Assembly: GCF_009696615.1 (NCBI RefSeq)
Contig: NZ_VULO01000001.1
Span: forward strand, 62,001 to 126,000
Source of the DNA: Scrofimicrobium canadense
GTDB taxonomy: Bacteria > Actinomycetota > Actinomycetes > Actinomycetales > Actinomycetaceae
Length of the DNA stretch: 64,000 nucleotides
Direction: 5' to 3'
Shown here: one piece after another, positions 8,201 through 16,905 of the stretch
Numbering within the stretch: the first letter of the stretch is position 1
How the letters are laid out: the number at the start of each line of letters is the position of its first letter
Notes under the pieces: generated by a model
What the model was told of the DNA's origin: nothing
What the model saw: only the letters and a program-made list of their open reading frames with translations
Database searches by the model: none
Program-made: the position numbers and the translations under genes

Positions 8201-8800
8201 ATGGATGCCGCCGATACTCCCAAGCAGCCGACCCAGCCCCGTAGACGATACGCAAAGGGTGAAGCAACCAGGCAGGAGATTCTCGACCGCACCATTGAAG
8301 TCTTAGCGAAACGTGGTGCTCAGCGCACTAGTCTGCGGGCAATAGCTTCCGAAATTGGCATCACCCACGCCGCACTCACCTACTATTTCGGTTCCCTCGA
8401 TCAACTTCTGATTGAAGTGTACCGACACTGGGACACCCGGGAGGATCCGCCGCCGTCGTTGACGCGCGCTCCGGTTGAAGGAATGCTGGATTCGGCGCGG
8501 GGCAACCGAGATGTTCCTGGATTGGTGCAGCTGTACACCTCTTTGTGTGCTGCTGCTTTGGATGATAATAGAGGCGTTGTTCAGGATTATATTGCCCAGC
8601 GGTTTGCGCGGATTCGTGAGGAGGTCGCCCACAGTGTGAGGCGATGTCAAACGGAGGGGAGTATCCGATCTGACATTGATCCGCATGCCGCTGCAGCGCT
8701 GATTATTGCAGCGTCAGATGGACTCCAGATCCAGTGGCTCCTTGACGGGGACGCCCCACAGACTGAGGCGCTGGCTTTGTTACAGAAAGTACTTTCTTAA
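8201..8800 (+). CDS. TetR-family transcriptional regulator
   Basis: This 199-residue protein has a TetR-type helix-turn-helix (about residues 20-65: TRQEILDRTIEVLAKRGAQR then ASEIGITHAALTYYFGSLDQ). A variable ligand-binding domain follows, whose late part resembles TetR_C domains (AAALIIAASDGLQIQWLLD). It lies divergent from the GH13 glucosidase, with a 20-base palindrome in the shared region, so it probably represses that gene and itself. The likely effector is a sugar, but this is inference. No Shine-Dalgarno is present, and TACGAT-N6-ATG suggests a leaderless transcript. Confidence 0.85.
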   Translation: MDAADTPKQPTQPRRRYAKGEATRQEILDRTIEVLAKRGAQRTSLRAIASEIGITHAALTYYFGSLDQLLIEVYRHWDTREDPPPSLTRAPVEGMLDSARGNRDVPGLVQLYTSLCAAALDDNRGVVQDYIAQRFARIREEVAHSVRRCQTEGSIRSDIDPHAAAALIIAASDGLQIQWLLDGDAPQTEALALLQKVLS

Positions 8801-8809
8801 CCTTCCCCT

Positions 8810-8867
8810 CAGGTGCGTGTTATGTGTGCGTTATTGAAGGAGATAACAGACATATAACACGCAGCTG
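8810..8867. repeat. 58-bp repeat family B, copy 1
   Basis: An imperfect palindrome whose left arm CAGGTGCGTGTTATGTGTG mirrors the right arm ending ATAACACGCAGCTG. It begins nine bases after the tetR stop. Its length of 58 bp matches the copies at 23477, 32141 and 33248. Confidence 0.75.
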
Positions 8868-9009
8868 GCGGGCGTGCGAGCACGGGGGAGTTTCGTGCCC
8901 ACCTGTAGTAGAGGAGAGAGGACGTGCACCGGACATGGGTTGTGCAATACCGTGGGTATGGGCCCGATGGCGCGTCGGGTCTCATCCGCAACCAGTGGAA
9001 GAGGTGGGT

Positions 9010-9508
9010 ATGGTTACCTTCTATGTCTTCTTGGCCTGCGCAATCATTGGATCGATCATCCTCATCGCAGGGGTTCTCTCTGACTGACTTCTTGACCTCG
9101 ATGGGGGAGGAGTCAGTGCCTTCGGCGTATTCTTGGCCGCCTTCGGAGCCATCGGTCTCATCAGTTCTCGCACTACGAGTAGCCCCTATTGGTACATCGG
9201 TATCTCTGCAGGACTGGCCATTGTCTTGACGATTCTTTTTGTTTTCCTCATGCGGCTTCTACGTAAGCAGGGGGGAAGGTGAAGTCAACGAAATCCCATC
9301 CTGGGATGAAGCGGTTGGCAAACAAGTATCCGTCATCCATTGAAAAGGTGACCGCGGTGAGATCCTGGTGACCCACGCGGGAACAACCCATAGACTCCCA
9401 GCAAAATCGGTGACTGTTTTGGAGTCGCCAAACATGGTGGTCATAACACAGATTTTGAGCGACCAGTCAGCAGTGGTCGCACCTATTGACGGGAGTATCT
9501 CGCAGTGA
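9010..9508 (+). pseudogene. nfeD-like membrane protein, broken
   Basis: Three frame segments together form an NfeD-like protein. The first is MVTFYVFLACAIIGSIILI. After an in-frame TGA (9085-9087) come LLDLDGGGVSAFGVFLAAFG and a hydrophobic stretch ending LLRKQGGR. After a shift in a G6 tract near 9270-9275 comes a beta-rich OB-fold-like tail with another TGA (9341-9343), ending ...APIDGSISQ. The stop overlaps the flotillin start (GTGA), as expected for an intact nfeD-flotillin operon. NfeD proteins partner flotillins in membrane domains. Two stops and one shift argue for real loss, although the G-run shift could be a sequencing error. Confidence 0.65.
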
Positions 9509-10800
9509 ATATCGGACTCATTATTGGCATCATCGTTATTGGCATCATTGTCCTCTCGGTGATTGGTTTCATCGTTGGTAGGTTGAAAGTTGTTGATATT
9601 TCTGAGGCGCTGGTTGTATCAGGTTCCCGATCAAAAGGTGAGGTGAAAGTAGTTCCTCCCGGGGGGAGGGCATTTGTTCTGCCTTTAGTGCAGCGAGCCG
9701 TCTGGATCCCCTTGTCCCAGCAAACGCTTAACCTCATTGTTGATGGCGTGGATTCAAATTCGATTCCCATCCAGATCAGCGCTACGGCCAATATCAAAGT
9801 TGGTAGCTCCCCCGAGGATATCCGCGCAGCCGGTGAACGCTTTTCGGCGTACAAAGACATGGTGGGTGCTATTAAGGACAATGTTACGAATGTCCTCCTT
9901 GGCAGTTTGCGCGCTGTTATCTCATCGATGACGGCGCAGTCTCTGCTCATGGATCGAAGCGAATTGGTAACCAAGGTCCAAGAGATTGCGGCTCAGGAAC
10001 TTCGCAATATGGGTATTGCCATCGATTCGTTGACTATCAATGAGATAACTGACTCGAATGACTACATTAAGTCGTTGGCAGTTCCAGAGACCGAGTCGGT
10101 CCTGAAGCGGGCTAGGATTGCTAAGGCAACCGCCAACCGCGAAGCCAATGATGTTGAGGTTGATGCAAAGATTAAGATTGCCGAACGGCAAAAAGAGCTT
10201 GATATTCGCGCGGCGCAGCTCAAGGGCGAAACGGACATCTCTCAGGAAGAGTCCAACGCTTCAGGGCCTTTAGCCAAAGCAGAGCAAGAGGAATATATTG
10301 CTACTGTCGAGGCGAAGGCTGCAGAAAAGCAGGCACTCTTGCGTGACCGGCAACTTGATATCGAGGTGCGTCGCCCAGCTGACGCTGAGCTATATCGCAT
10401 ACAGAAAGATGCCGAGGCAGAAAAGGCCATATTGGTTGCCAATGCTCAGGCCGAGGCGATGGAGAAGCGTGCAGAAGCATACAAGATGTACAACGAAGCT
10501 GCGGTTCTCCAGCTAGTCATCGATAAGCTACCTGAAGTGGCTCGAGAAATTGCTTCTCCGATGTCGAATATCGACGATCTGACCGTTGTCTCAACCGAAG
10601 GGGCCACATCTCTTACTCGGAATGTTGCCGGTGGTTTTTCCGAACTCAAAGCAGTTGTCGAGAGCTTTACCGGCATGTCTTTGGACTCACTGTTAGCTGG
10701 CAAGGCCACGACTGAAAGCGAGCCTAAGAAACCATCGGCACAGCCTCCGCCACCTGAAGTTGTGCAAGCGGATCCTGTCTCCAGTGAAGAAAGAGCTTAG
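9505..10800 (+). CDS. Flotillin / SPFH-band 7 family protein
   Basis: This 431-residue flotillin-like protein has one N-terminal membrane segment (about residues 3-27). An SPFH domain follows (about 30-210: SEALVVSGSRSKGEVKVVPPGG, then VGSSPEDIRAAGERF and LRAVISSMTAQSLLMDR). Next is a long Ala/Glu-rich coiled coil (about 210-345) and a C-terminal tail with prolines. Flotillins scaffold membrane microdomains. The GTG start overlaps the stop of the upstream nfeD-like gene by four bases, indicating former translational coupling. With that partner broken, the flotillin may be expressed alone. Confidence 0.9.
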   Translation: MNIGLIIGIIVIGIIVLSVIGFIVGRLKVVDISEALVVSGSRSKGEVKVVPPGGRAFVLPLVQRAVWIPLSQQTLNLIVDGVDSNSIPIQISATANIKVGSSPEDIRAAGERFSAYKDMVGAIKDNVTNVLLGSLRAVISSMTAQSLLMDRSELVTKVQEIAAQELRNMGIAIDSLTINEITDSNDYIKSLAVPETESVLKRARIAKATANREANDVEVDAKIKIAERQKELDIRAAQLKGETDISQEESNASGPLAKAEQEEYIATVEAKAAEKQALLRDRQLDIEVRRPADAELYRIQKDAEAEKAILVANAQAEAMEKRAEAYKMYNEAAVLQLVIDKLPEVAREIASPMSNIDDLTVVSTEGATSLTRNVAGGFSELKAVVESFTGMSLDSLLAGKATTESEPKKPSAQPPPPEVVQADPVSSEERA

Positions 10801-10804
10801 GCAA

Positions 10805-11398
10805 TCATGCGACACCTGGGCGTTGGCCCAGGTGTTTCCCTAATGAAAAGTAGTGTTTGAATGCGTAAAGCAAGGGACTCCAGGAGCGAGTGTCAATGTG
10901 CTGCGTACCAGGCAGGACGATACTTTCTTCGGCGTGGACCTGTGTTACCCGTGCTTCGACGATTGCGTAGTCACCCACCCCGTCGGTGATCTTCTCTACT
11001 ACAGCTTCTAGCTGAAGGGGACATTCCTCAACGCGCGGCACTTTGACCGAGGTGGACTGCTGCGGGGTTAGTTCAGAGACACCAAATTTGTCCGACTCAA
11101 AACGATAGCGATCTTCTTTATGAGGCGGTACAGGAGATGCGCCTGTGAGATCGCCAAGAGATTCTACCGACTCCCACATATCGCCGTGCGGGTAGTTGAT
11201 GGTGAGTTCTGGGCGAGCGCGCAGGTTACTCAGAGTTTGGCCGCCATTTTCGAGACCTATCACCACCATGTCTCCCAGTGCCCATGCGGACGAGGCGGGA
11301 CTGAGATTCGCGGTTCCGTCGGCATTGAGGGTAGAAATGAGTACAACGGGAGTTCCAGTGTAGAGAGTGCTGGGACAGATGGTGATGTGAGAATCCAT
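10805..11398 (-). CDS. Flavin reductase-like (FMN-binding split barrel) protein
   Basis: This 197-residue protein has the flavin reductase-like split-barrel pattern: TPVVLISTLNADGTANLSPA (about residues 15-34), WALGDMVVIGL, then TLSNLRARPELTINYP. The middle part CPLQLEAVVEKI and the late VTQVHAEE strand also fit the family, which binds FMN and reduces it or partner proteins. I chose ATG 11398, with AGGAAGG nine bases upstream, over the longer frame to 11422. It is divergent from the HTH regulator of the nitrite-reductase region and may share its control. Confidence 0.8.
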   Translation of the reverse strand: MDSHITICPSTLYTGTPVVLISTLNADGTANLSPASSAWALGDMVVIGLENGGQTLSNLRARPELTINYPHGDMWESVESLGDLTGASPVPPHKEDRYRFESDKFGVSELTPQQSTSVKVPRVEECPLQLEAVVEKITDGVGDYAIVEARVTQVHAEESIVLPGTQHIDTRSWSPLLYAFKHYFSLGKHLGQRPGVA

Positions 11399-11462
11399 TG
11401 AGTCCGACCTTCCTGGGATCAAAGCCCCATCACAATATAGACCAAAATGCTAGTGTTAAACG

Positions 11463-12083
11463 GTGAGCAAATCCTCAGAAAATAACCGCCATGCAGCTCT
11501 GGCCTCGTCAGTGCGCAGAGAAATCATTGAAGAGCTGGCCCTGTCAGGAAGTCTCACTGCTCAAGAACTGGGCAAGCAACTTGATTTGCACGTCAATACC
11601 GTTCGATTTCATCTGCAGATGCTCGTCGATGCAGGTCTTGTGGAGACACAGTCGCAGGTGCTCCCCAGAAGAGGTAGGCCAAAGCACCTTTATTCGGTGG
11701 TTCCTGACCGAGAAGAGACTGCCATTGCAGAGATGGTCGAGGTGATGGCTGAGGTGATGGATTCCCCCCATCCGATTGATGATGAGGCGCTCGTCGAGGC
11801 TGGTCGCCGTTGGGGAGAGCGGTTAGAAGAATGCGGTGACGTTGTCCGCGTTCTGGATACTCTGGGTTTTGCTCCGGAAGAATCAGGATCAACAATTGCT
11901 CTTCGGCAGTGCCCGTTCAAAAAGGCTGGCCAACGCCACCCGCAGATTGTGTGTCAGATTCATCTGGGAATGGTGAGACAGATGATGTCGAAAGAGCGAC
12001 CGGGTGCTCACGTGACATTGCTTCCGTTGGTCGAGCCCGATCTATGCCTTATTAAAGTGGGAAGCGAACAGTCTGTGGAGTGA
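11463..12083 (+). CDS. HTH transcriptional regulator with C-terminal Cys/His motif (SufR-like group)
   Basis: This 206-residue regulator has a winged helix at residues 18-80 (SVRREIIEELALSGSLTAQE, LHVNTVRFHLQMLVDAGLVE, RRGRPKHLYSV). The C-terminal block contains LRQCPFKKAG, then HPQIVCQIH. Proteins of this group (COG2345, related to SufR) carry such cysteines, and some bind an Fe-S cluster. It precedes the nitrite-reductase genes on the same strand, so it is a candidate NO, redox or oxygen sensor for them; that is inference. TAGTGT lies six bases before the GTG and no Shine-Dalgarno is visible, so the message may be leaderless. Confidence 0.78.
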   Translation: MSKSSENNRHAALASSVRREIIEELALSGSLTAQELGKQLDLHVNTVRFHLQMLVDAGLVETQSQVLPRRGRPKHLYSVVPDREETAIAEMVEVMAEVMDSPHPIDDEALVEAGRRWGERLEECGDVVRVLDTLGFAPEESGSTIALRQCPFKKAGQRHPQIVCQIHLGMVRQMMSKERPGAHVTLLPLVEPDLCLIKVGSEQSVE

Positions 12084-12128
12084 CCAAAGCGTCATACTTT
12101 TACCTCATGATTTTAGTAGAATAAAGTT

Positions 12129-13280
12129 GTGAAAAATCCGGATCGCATTCCGCCCATTCGTTTGGTGCTGCTTTTCGGGGCAATGCTTGCATTGCTATGT
12201 GGTCTCGATGCTGCGCTGGTGAGGTTGGGTTTGAATGCCCCTTACTATTCCGTAGAACTGGGGTCGATTCACGGATTGCTTATGGTGTACGGGTTTCTTG
12301 GTACAGCCATCAGCCTTGAACGAGCTGTTGCATTACAGTCGGATCGGCGTGGCGTGACGTGGTGGGCATACCTAGGCCCCGCAGCTTCCGCGCTTGCGGT
12401 TATCACTGTTCTAGTTCAATCCACAACGGGCACTTTGCTGGGTGGAAGACTTATTCCGGCTCTTCTGTGGGGGGCGGCAATGGCCTTCCTGTTGGCCATG
12501 TACCGTGTCATTTGGCATAAACAGTCGGCGCACGCGGTATTGATCCAAGTGCTTGGAGCTTTCGCAGGGTTGGGAGGAATCCTGCTGTGGGGTCGAGGCT
12601 ACGAAATTGCTCAAATTGTTCCCTGGTGGACAATGTTTCTGGTACTCACAATCATTGGTGAGAGAGTTGAGCTGGCGAGAATCTCCTTTCTTCGCCAAGG
12701 AACAGAAAAGAGAGTCGTGGCTGAGGCCTCGATCCTCACAGTGCTACTTCCCATCACTTTGATGGTCCCTCAATGGGGGTACCCACTTTTTGGAATCACG
12801 TTGGTTGCTACCATTCTTGACGTATGTTGGCACGACGTAGCCAGGAATACCATCAGGGGAGTGGGACTCACCCGTTTCATGGCGGCATGTATGCTCTCAG
12901 GCTACGGTTGGGCGCTTCTTAGCGGTGGCATATGGCTGGTATGCGGGCCTGTCTTTTCTGGATACGGATACGACACAGTTGTCCATGCCTTGACGGTCGG
13001 CTTCGCGCTATCAATGGTCATGGCTCATGCGCCAGTGATAGTCCCGGCGATTGCACGTCGAACAGTTCCATACCACCAGGCAATGTGGGCCGTGTGGGCG
13101 CTTCTCCAAGCAGGTTTGATAGTGCGGACTATCTCGGGTGCACGCGAGGCCAACGACGGATGGCAACTCGGGGGAGCTCTCGACGTAGTAGCTGTTCTTG
13201 CTTTTGTGCTTATGACCGTGAGTCTCATTGCGATCTCAGGAAGGAAGCGCCATGAAGAAACCGCGCCGCAACCGTATTGA
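12129..13280 (+). CDS. Polytopic membrane protein, NnrS/heme-copper-like, nitrite-reductase locus
   Basis: This 383-residue protein has about ten to twelve membrane segments. Conserved-looking histidine patches sit inside membrane helices: SIHGLLMVYGFLG (about residue 38) and HALTVGFALSMVMAHAPVIV (about 285-305). Such HAP-containing helices occur in NnrS-like and heme-copper-related membrane proteins found beside nitrite and NO metabolism genes. It overlaps the next membrane gene by 29 bases and is probably the first structural gene of a three-gene operon ending in nirK. A role in copper or heme delivery, electron transfer or NO handling is inferred. TAGAAT-N6-GTG suggests a leaderless start. 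Confidence 0.65.
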   Translation: MKNPDRIPPIRLVLLFGAMLALLCGLDAALVRLGLNAPYYSVELGSIHGLLMVYGFLGTAISLERAVALQSDRRGVTWWAYLGPAASALAVITVLVQSTTGTLLGGRLIPALLWGAAMAFLLAMYRVIWHKQSAHAVLIQVLGAFAGLGGILLWGRGYEIAQIVPWWTMFLVLTIIGERVELARISFLRQGTEKRVVAEASILTVLLPITLMVPQWGYPLFGITLVATILDVCWHDVARNTIRGVGLTRFMAACMLSGYGWALLSGGIWLVCGPVFSGYGYDTVVHALTVGFALSMVMAHAPVIVPAIARRTVPYHQAMWAVWALLQAGLIVRTISGAREANDGWQLGGALDVVAVLAFVLMTVSLIAISGRKRHEETAPQPY

Positions 13281-14526
13281 TCGGCTCACAACCGCGTGGA
13301 TGGTACTTGCGGCGGTAGTTGCTCTTATTGCAATCATTGGACGAGGGGTCATTCCACAAGCGTGGTGGGTGAGCATCCATGTGATCACCTTGGGTGTCCT
13401 CTCTAATGCGATTCTGCAATGGTCCTGGTATTTTTCGAGGTCGCTGCTGCGTCTTCCGGCAGATGACCGCCATTCCGGTCGGGACCAACTTATCCGCCAA
13501 TTGCTTTTCAATGGTGTATTGGTGTTGTTGGTGGCATCAATGATGACAGCAAATCTCGTCGGAACTTTAGTGGGGGCTTCAGGCATCGGTTTGATACTGG
13601 CATGGCATGGACTTGCACTGGTTATTGCCTCCCGCGCACGATTGGCTTCGAGATTTGCGGTAGTTATTCGTTATTACGTTGCTGCAGCAGCATTTTTTGT
13701 CGTCGGTTGTATCTATGCCGGTTTGGTTGCTACAACTATGTATTCTGCTGCGATCCCAGATTGGTTTGTCAATGCTCGAAGTGCATTGACATTGTCTCAC
13801 TCGTTGGTAAATGGGCTGGGTTGGATTGGATTGTCGATTGCAGGAACATTGGTGACCTTGTGGCCCACTGTTTTGCATACGCGCATCACCCCCGGCGCAG
13901 CTAGGCAAGCAACAACTGCGTTGCCGTTGCTGATAGTCGCACTGTTGGCGACAGTGATCGCAGCCACATTCTCACTCATGACAGTGGCGGGGATTTCGGT
14001 GGGAGCCTTTGTTGTGTGTCTCATGTGGGGAATCGGGATTCCGCTGTTTCACGAGGTGTCCACGCGCAGACCCCATGACTATGCGGGATGGGCGATGATA
14101 GCAGGCATCTGCTGGGCTTTCGTAGGCCTGGCGGTCTTGGCAGTACAATTGATTGCCTCCCCTGATCCGGACGCATTTCGCCTTGTAGCGTCTCGAATAA
14201 TTGCGGTTATCGGTGTCGCCGGGATTCTCCAGATTTTAGTGGGGGCCCTGACCTACCTTATGCCTGTTGTTATCGGTGGAGGTCCGCAGGCAGTCCGAGT
14301 TGGGATAGCTCAACTCAATAAAGGTAGCCAGTTTCGCCTCGTCATAAAGAATGCTGCTTTGGTTTTCGCGGCTGTCTCACCCATACAACCGGAGATTTTC
14401 TGGCTTATTGTATTGGCCAGCAATATCGCCGACATTATTGCTTTCAGTGTTGCTGGCGTCTTTCAGGCGCGTCAAAAACGTGCAGTCCAACTGAGCTTTC
14501 CATCTACTGCGGGAGAAAATGCATGA
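13252..14526 (+). CDS. Membrane protein resembling the N-terminal half of actinobacterial multicopper oxidase fusions
   Basis: The 424-residue product has about 11 membrane helices. From memory, the pattern IHVITLGVLSNAILQWSWYF, RFAVVIRYYVAAAAFF and LSHSLVNGLGWIGLSIAGT matches the membrane part that precedes the cupredoxin domains in long actinobacterial multicopper oxidase or nitrite reductase proteins. Here that part is a separate gene, ending ATGA on the nirK start. ATG 13252, with AGGAAGGAAG just before it, is preferred over 13228. It probably anchors or feeds electrons to NirK. The repeated His/Gly-rich helices suggest metal or heme binding, which I cannot verify. Confidence 0.7.
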   Translation: MKKPRRNRIDRLTTAWMVLAAVVALIAIIGRGVIPQAWWVSIHVITLGVLSNAILQWSWYFSRSLLRLPADDRHSGRDQLIRQLLFNGVLVLLVASMMTANLVGTLVGASGIGLILAWHGLALVIASRARLASRFAVVIRYYVAAAAFFVVGCIYAGLVATTMYSAAIPDWFVNARSALTLSHSLVNGLGWIGLSIAGTLVTLWPTVLHTRITPGAARQATTALPLLIVALLATVIAATFSLMTVAGISVGAFVVCLMWGIGIPLFHEVSTRRPHDYAGWAMIAGICWAFVGLAVLAVQLIASPDPDAFRLVASRIIAVIGVAGILQILVGALTYLMPVVIGGGPQAVRVGIAQLNKGSQFRLVIKNAALVFAAVSPIQPEIFWLIVLASNIADIIAFSVAGVFQARQKRAVQLSFPSTAGENA

Positions 14527-15923
14527 CCTCGTCACAAGAACGGCCATTAACATCTGCTGGGTCAGCTATTGTTGCACTCATTGTGGTTGTCGCAGTTGCC
14601 CTTGCAGTACTGATGGTATTTCCCCAGGTTAACGATGAAGCAGAACCGACAGCGCCCGGCAGTCCTGTTGTCGCATCGGGCGAGGCGACTCAAGTGACAG
14701 TGACTGTCGAGGGCATGTCATTTCAACCGGCAGTCATCGAAGTTCCTGTGGGCAATACTCTCGAGGTAACGCTGCATAATACAGGGGATCAACGCCACGA
14801 CTTAAAATTTGTCAATGGTGTCACCACGGCACCCGTAGCTCCTGGGGCATCGCAAACAATCGACGTGGGCGTGATTGATGCCGATACGGAAGGTTGGTGC
14901 ACCCTTCCAGGACACCGACAAATGGGAATGACTCTTGACGTAGTTGCGGTAGGGGCTGAAGAGACTGGCACTGAACAAGAACTGAAAACTGAGAATCATT
15001 CCGAGCATCATGCCAACATCCCTGGTGTCCCCACGATGGATCAGTTAATTGCGCAGGCAAAAGAAACAGATCCGTATCCGGCGCAGCTGGGCCCACTTCC
15101 CAGTGAAACGGACCACCACTATACCTTTACAGTGACCGAAGATGAGGACGAGCTTGCGCAAGGCGTGGTGCGACCTTTATGGACCTATAATGGCACCTCG
15201 CCCGGCCCAATCCTCCACGGCAAGATCGGGGATACCTTCACCATCACCTTAGAAAACGCGGGAACGATGGGTCATTCCGTAGATTTCCATGCAGGAGATA
15301 TTGCCCCGGATCAGCCGATGCGTACCATTGAGCCTGGCGAGTCCCTAGAGTATGTCTTTACTGCCAAACGGTCGGGAATATGGATGTACCACTGTGGCAC
15401 CATGCCGATGTCAGTCCATATTGCCAATGGGATGTTTGGTGCCGTCATCATAGAACCCGATAATTTAGAACCTGTTGATCGATCGTATGTTCTCATCCAG
15501 TCGGACATCTATCTTGACACAGATGAAAGCTCAGCCGCAGAAAAGGCTGCCGAGCTCAGTCCTGATCTGATGTCATTCAATGGGCGTCCCTTCCAATATG
15601 ACGCGCATCCCCTCCAATCACGAGTGGGAGAACGAGTCCGTTTCTGGATACTCAATGACGGACCAAATGCGCCCTTAGCGTTTCATATCGTTGGAACTCA
15701 ATTCGACACGGTATGGAGTGAAGGAGCATATTCGGTCTATCGGGGACAGTCGACGGATGGAATTACAAAGGGGGAAACTGGCGCGCAAGTGCTATCACTG
15801 ATGGCGGCTGAGGGGGGATTTGTGGAAGTTCAACCACATGAAGCGGGCAACTATGCCATTGTCAATCATGTAATGAGTCTTGCCGAAAAAGGAGCTCACG
15901 GAATTTTGTCCGTATCGCAATGA
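14523..15923 (+). CDS. nirK: Copper-containing nitrite reductase with extra N-terminal cupredoxin
   Basis: This 466-residue enzyme should reduce nitrite to NO outside the membrane. One N-terminal helix anchors it (about residues 14-36). A first cupredoxin (about 55-150) has blue-copper ligands in RHD, WCTLPGH and QMGM. The NirK core follows: GHSVDFHAGD supplies a type 1 His, the catalytic Asp and a type 2 His; YHCGTMPMSVH supplies type 2 His, type 1 Cys, His and Met. Domain 2 gives AFHIVGTQFD (catalytic His) and NYAIVNHVM (third type 2 His). All expected ligands are present. The additional N-terminal cupredoxin may shuttle electrons from the membrane partner encoded just upstream. ATGA coupling links the genes. 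Confidence 0.9.
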   Translation: MTSSQERPLTSAGSAIVALIVVVAVALAVLMVFPQVNDEAEPTAPGSPVVASGEATQVTVTVEGMSFQPAVIEVPVGNTLEVTLHNTGDQRHDLKFVNGVTTAPVAPGASQTIDVGVIDADTEGWCTLPGHRQMGMTLDVVAVGAEETGTEQELKTENHSEHHANIPGVPTMDQLIAQAKETDPYPAQLGPLPSETDHHYTFTVTEDEDELAQGVVRPLWTYNGTSPGPILHGKIGDTFTITLENAGTMGHSVDFHAGDIAPDQPMRTIEPGESLEYVFTAKRSGIWMYHCGTMPMSVHIANGMFGAVIIEPDNLEPVDRSYVLIQSDIYLDTDESSAAEKAAELSPDLMSFNGRPFQYDAHPLQSRVGERVRFWILNDGPNAPLAFHIVGTQFDTVWSEGAYSVYRGQSTDGITKGETGAQVLSLMAAEGGFVEVQPHEAGNYAIVNHVMSLAEKGAHGILSVSQ

Positions 15924-15952
15924 CCTGTCGGGAGCTTCCGTATGCTTAATGG

Positions 15953-16309
15953 ATGACCTCAGCATTTGTCGATCAGATTTACGTGGTCACCTCCCAACTA
16001 CTATCAGCGTCATGGCAGAATCCCTTTGGCCCTGACGTTGATGTGTGCATGGTAGGCGGAAAGATGTTTGTCCTCCTGGGCGGCCCCGTCGAACAAGTCA
16101 CCCTTAAATGCGATCCAGATGAGGCAATGGCGCTGTGTGCTGCGCATCGTGAGATCACACCGGGATATCACATGAACAAGAAACACTGGATCACAGCCCG
16201 GCCTGGAGTCCCGGAGTCTCTCTTGGATGGGCTGATTGTAGACTCGTATTTTCTAGTAGGTAAGGGGATTCCTCAGAAGCGACGTCCTGCGTTGGGAATT
16301 GCTCATTGA
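15953..16309 (+). CDS. MmcQ/YjbR-family protein
   Basis: This 118-residue protein has the compact fold of the MmcQ/YjbR family: MFVLLGG, LKCDPDEAMAL, and ITPGYHMNKKHWITA (about residues 70-84), the family hallmark, then LIVDSYFLV near the end. Members resemble the CyaY fold and are often described as possible DNA-binding proteins; their function is unknown. The gene follows nirK after 29 bases. TATGCT-N6-ATG suggests its own leaderless promoter, so it may not belong to the nitrite-reductase operon. Confidence 0.85.
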   Translation: MTSAFVDQIYVVTSQLLSASWQNPFGPDVDVCMVGGKMFVLLGGPVEQVTLKCDPDEAMALCAAHREITPGYHMNKKHWITARPGVPESLLDGLIVDSYFLVGKGIPQKRRPALGIAH

Positions 16310-16905
16310 AAATTATCAGGTATGCCGGCAGCGAGAATTTTTCATCACCACATCTTGGTGACGTTGGTCAAATGTAATTGCCGGGGGTCGAACTGTGGGA
16401 GTGGAGTTTCACTGTTATTGAACGAGACGCCCGGTAACGCAGCAAAATTCCCTCCTAACAATTCTGACAAGGTCCTATAGTCGCATATCAAAACACTGTT
16501 TGCATAATAACGGCAAGGATTTAGCGCCGCATAGTCGCTTGATGAGGAAACTATTCCTACCGTATGGTTATCTCAGTTCCTATGGAGGAACGCACATCTC
16601 TTCGGAGGGAAGTGTAGGGGGAAAGTCTGTTTATACGGCAGCGGAGTATTTCGGGGTGGTTAGTTTTGCCTAGTGGCGGTTCATTAGCTTGAATTCATTA
16701 AAGTCGGGGAAATGATACTCGCATAGTAATGGCCTGTGCACAACAAGTTTTTCGTGAGTGGCTTATTGCTTTAGGTGATGCCAAATAGTTGCAATCTTCC
16801 TCATAGAGGTTTTTGTTGCCATAATGTCTGACCGATCGGTCAATTTCTCAATAATTCATTGATTTCTAGCAGTTTTAGCGAAACGAGTTTGGAGGTGCAT
16901 CGCGC
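16310..16905. other. Long intergenic region before the surface-protein locus
   Basis: About 600 AT-richer bases without a supported reading frame separate nirK/mmcQ from the decayed surface-protein genes. The only clear structure is the perfect palindrome at 16829-16842. Several AT-rich -10-like hexamers are present, but none can be chosen with confidence. Confidence 0.6.
16829..16842. promoter_or_regulatory. Perfect 14-base palindrome, operator candidate
   Basis: TGACCGATCGGTCA reads identically on both strands and lies 64 bases before the start of the surface-protein gene. The sequence has the shape of TetR-family operators. It may control the surface/pilin locus; the regulator is not identified. 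Confidence 0.45.
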
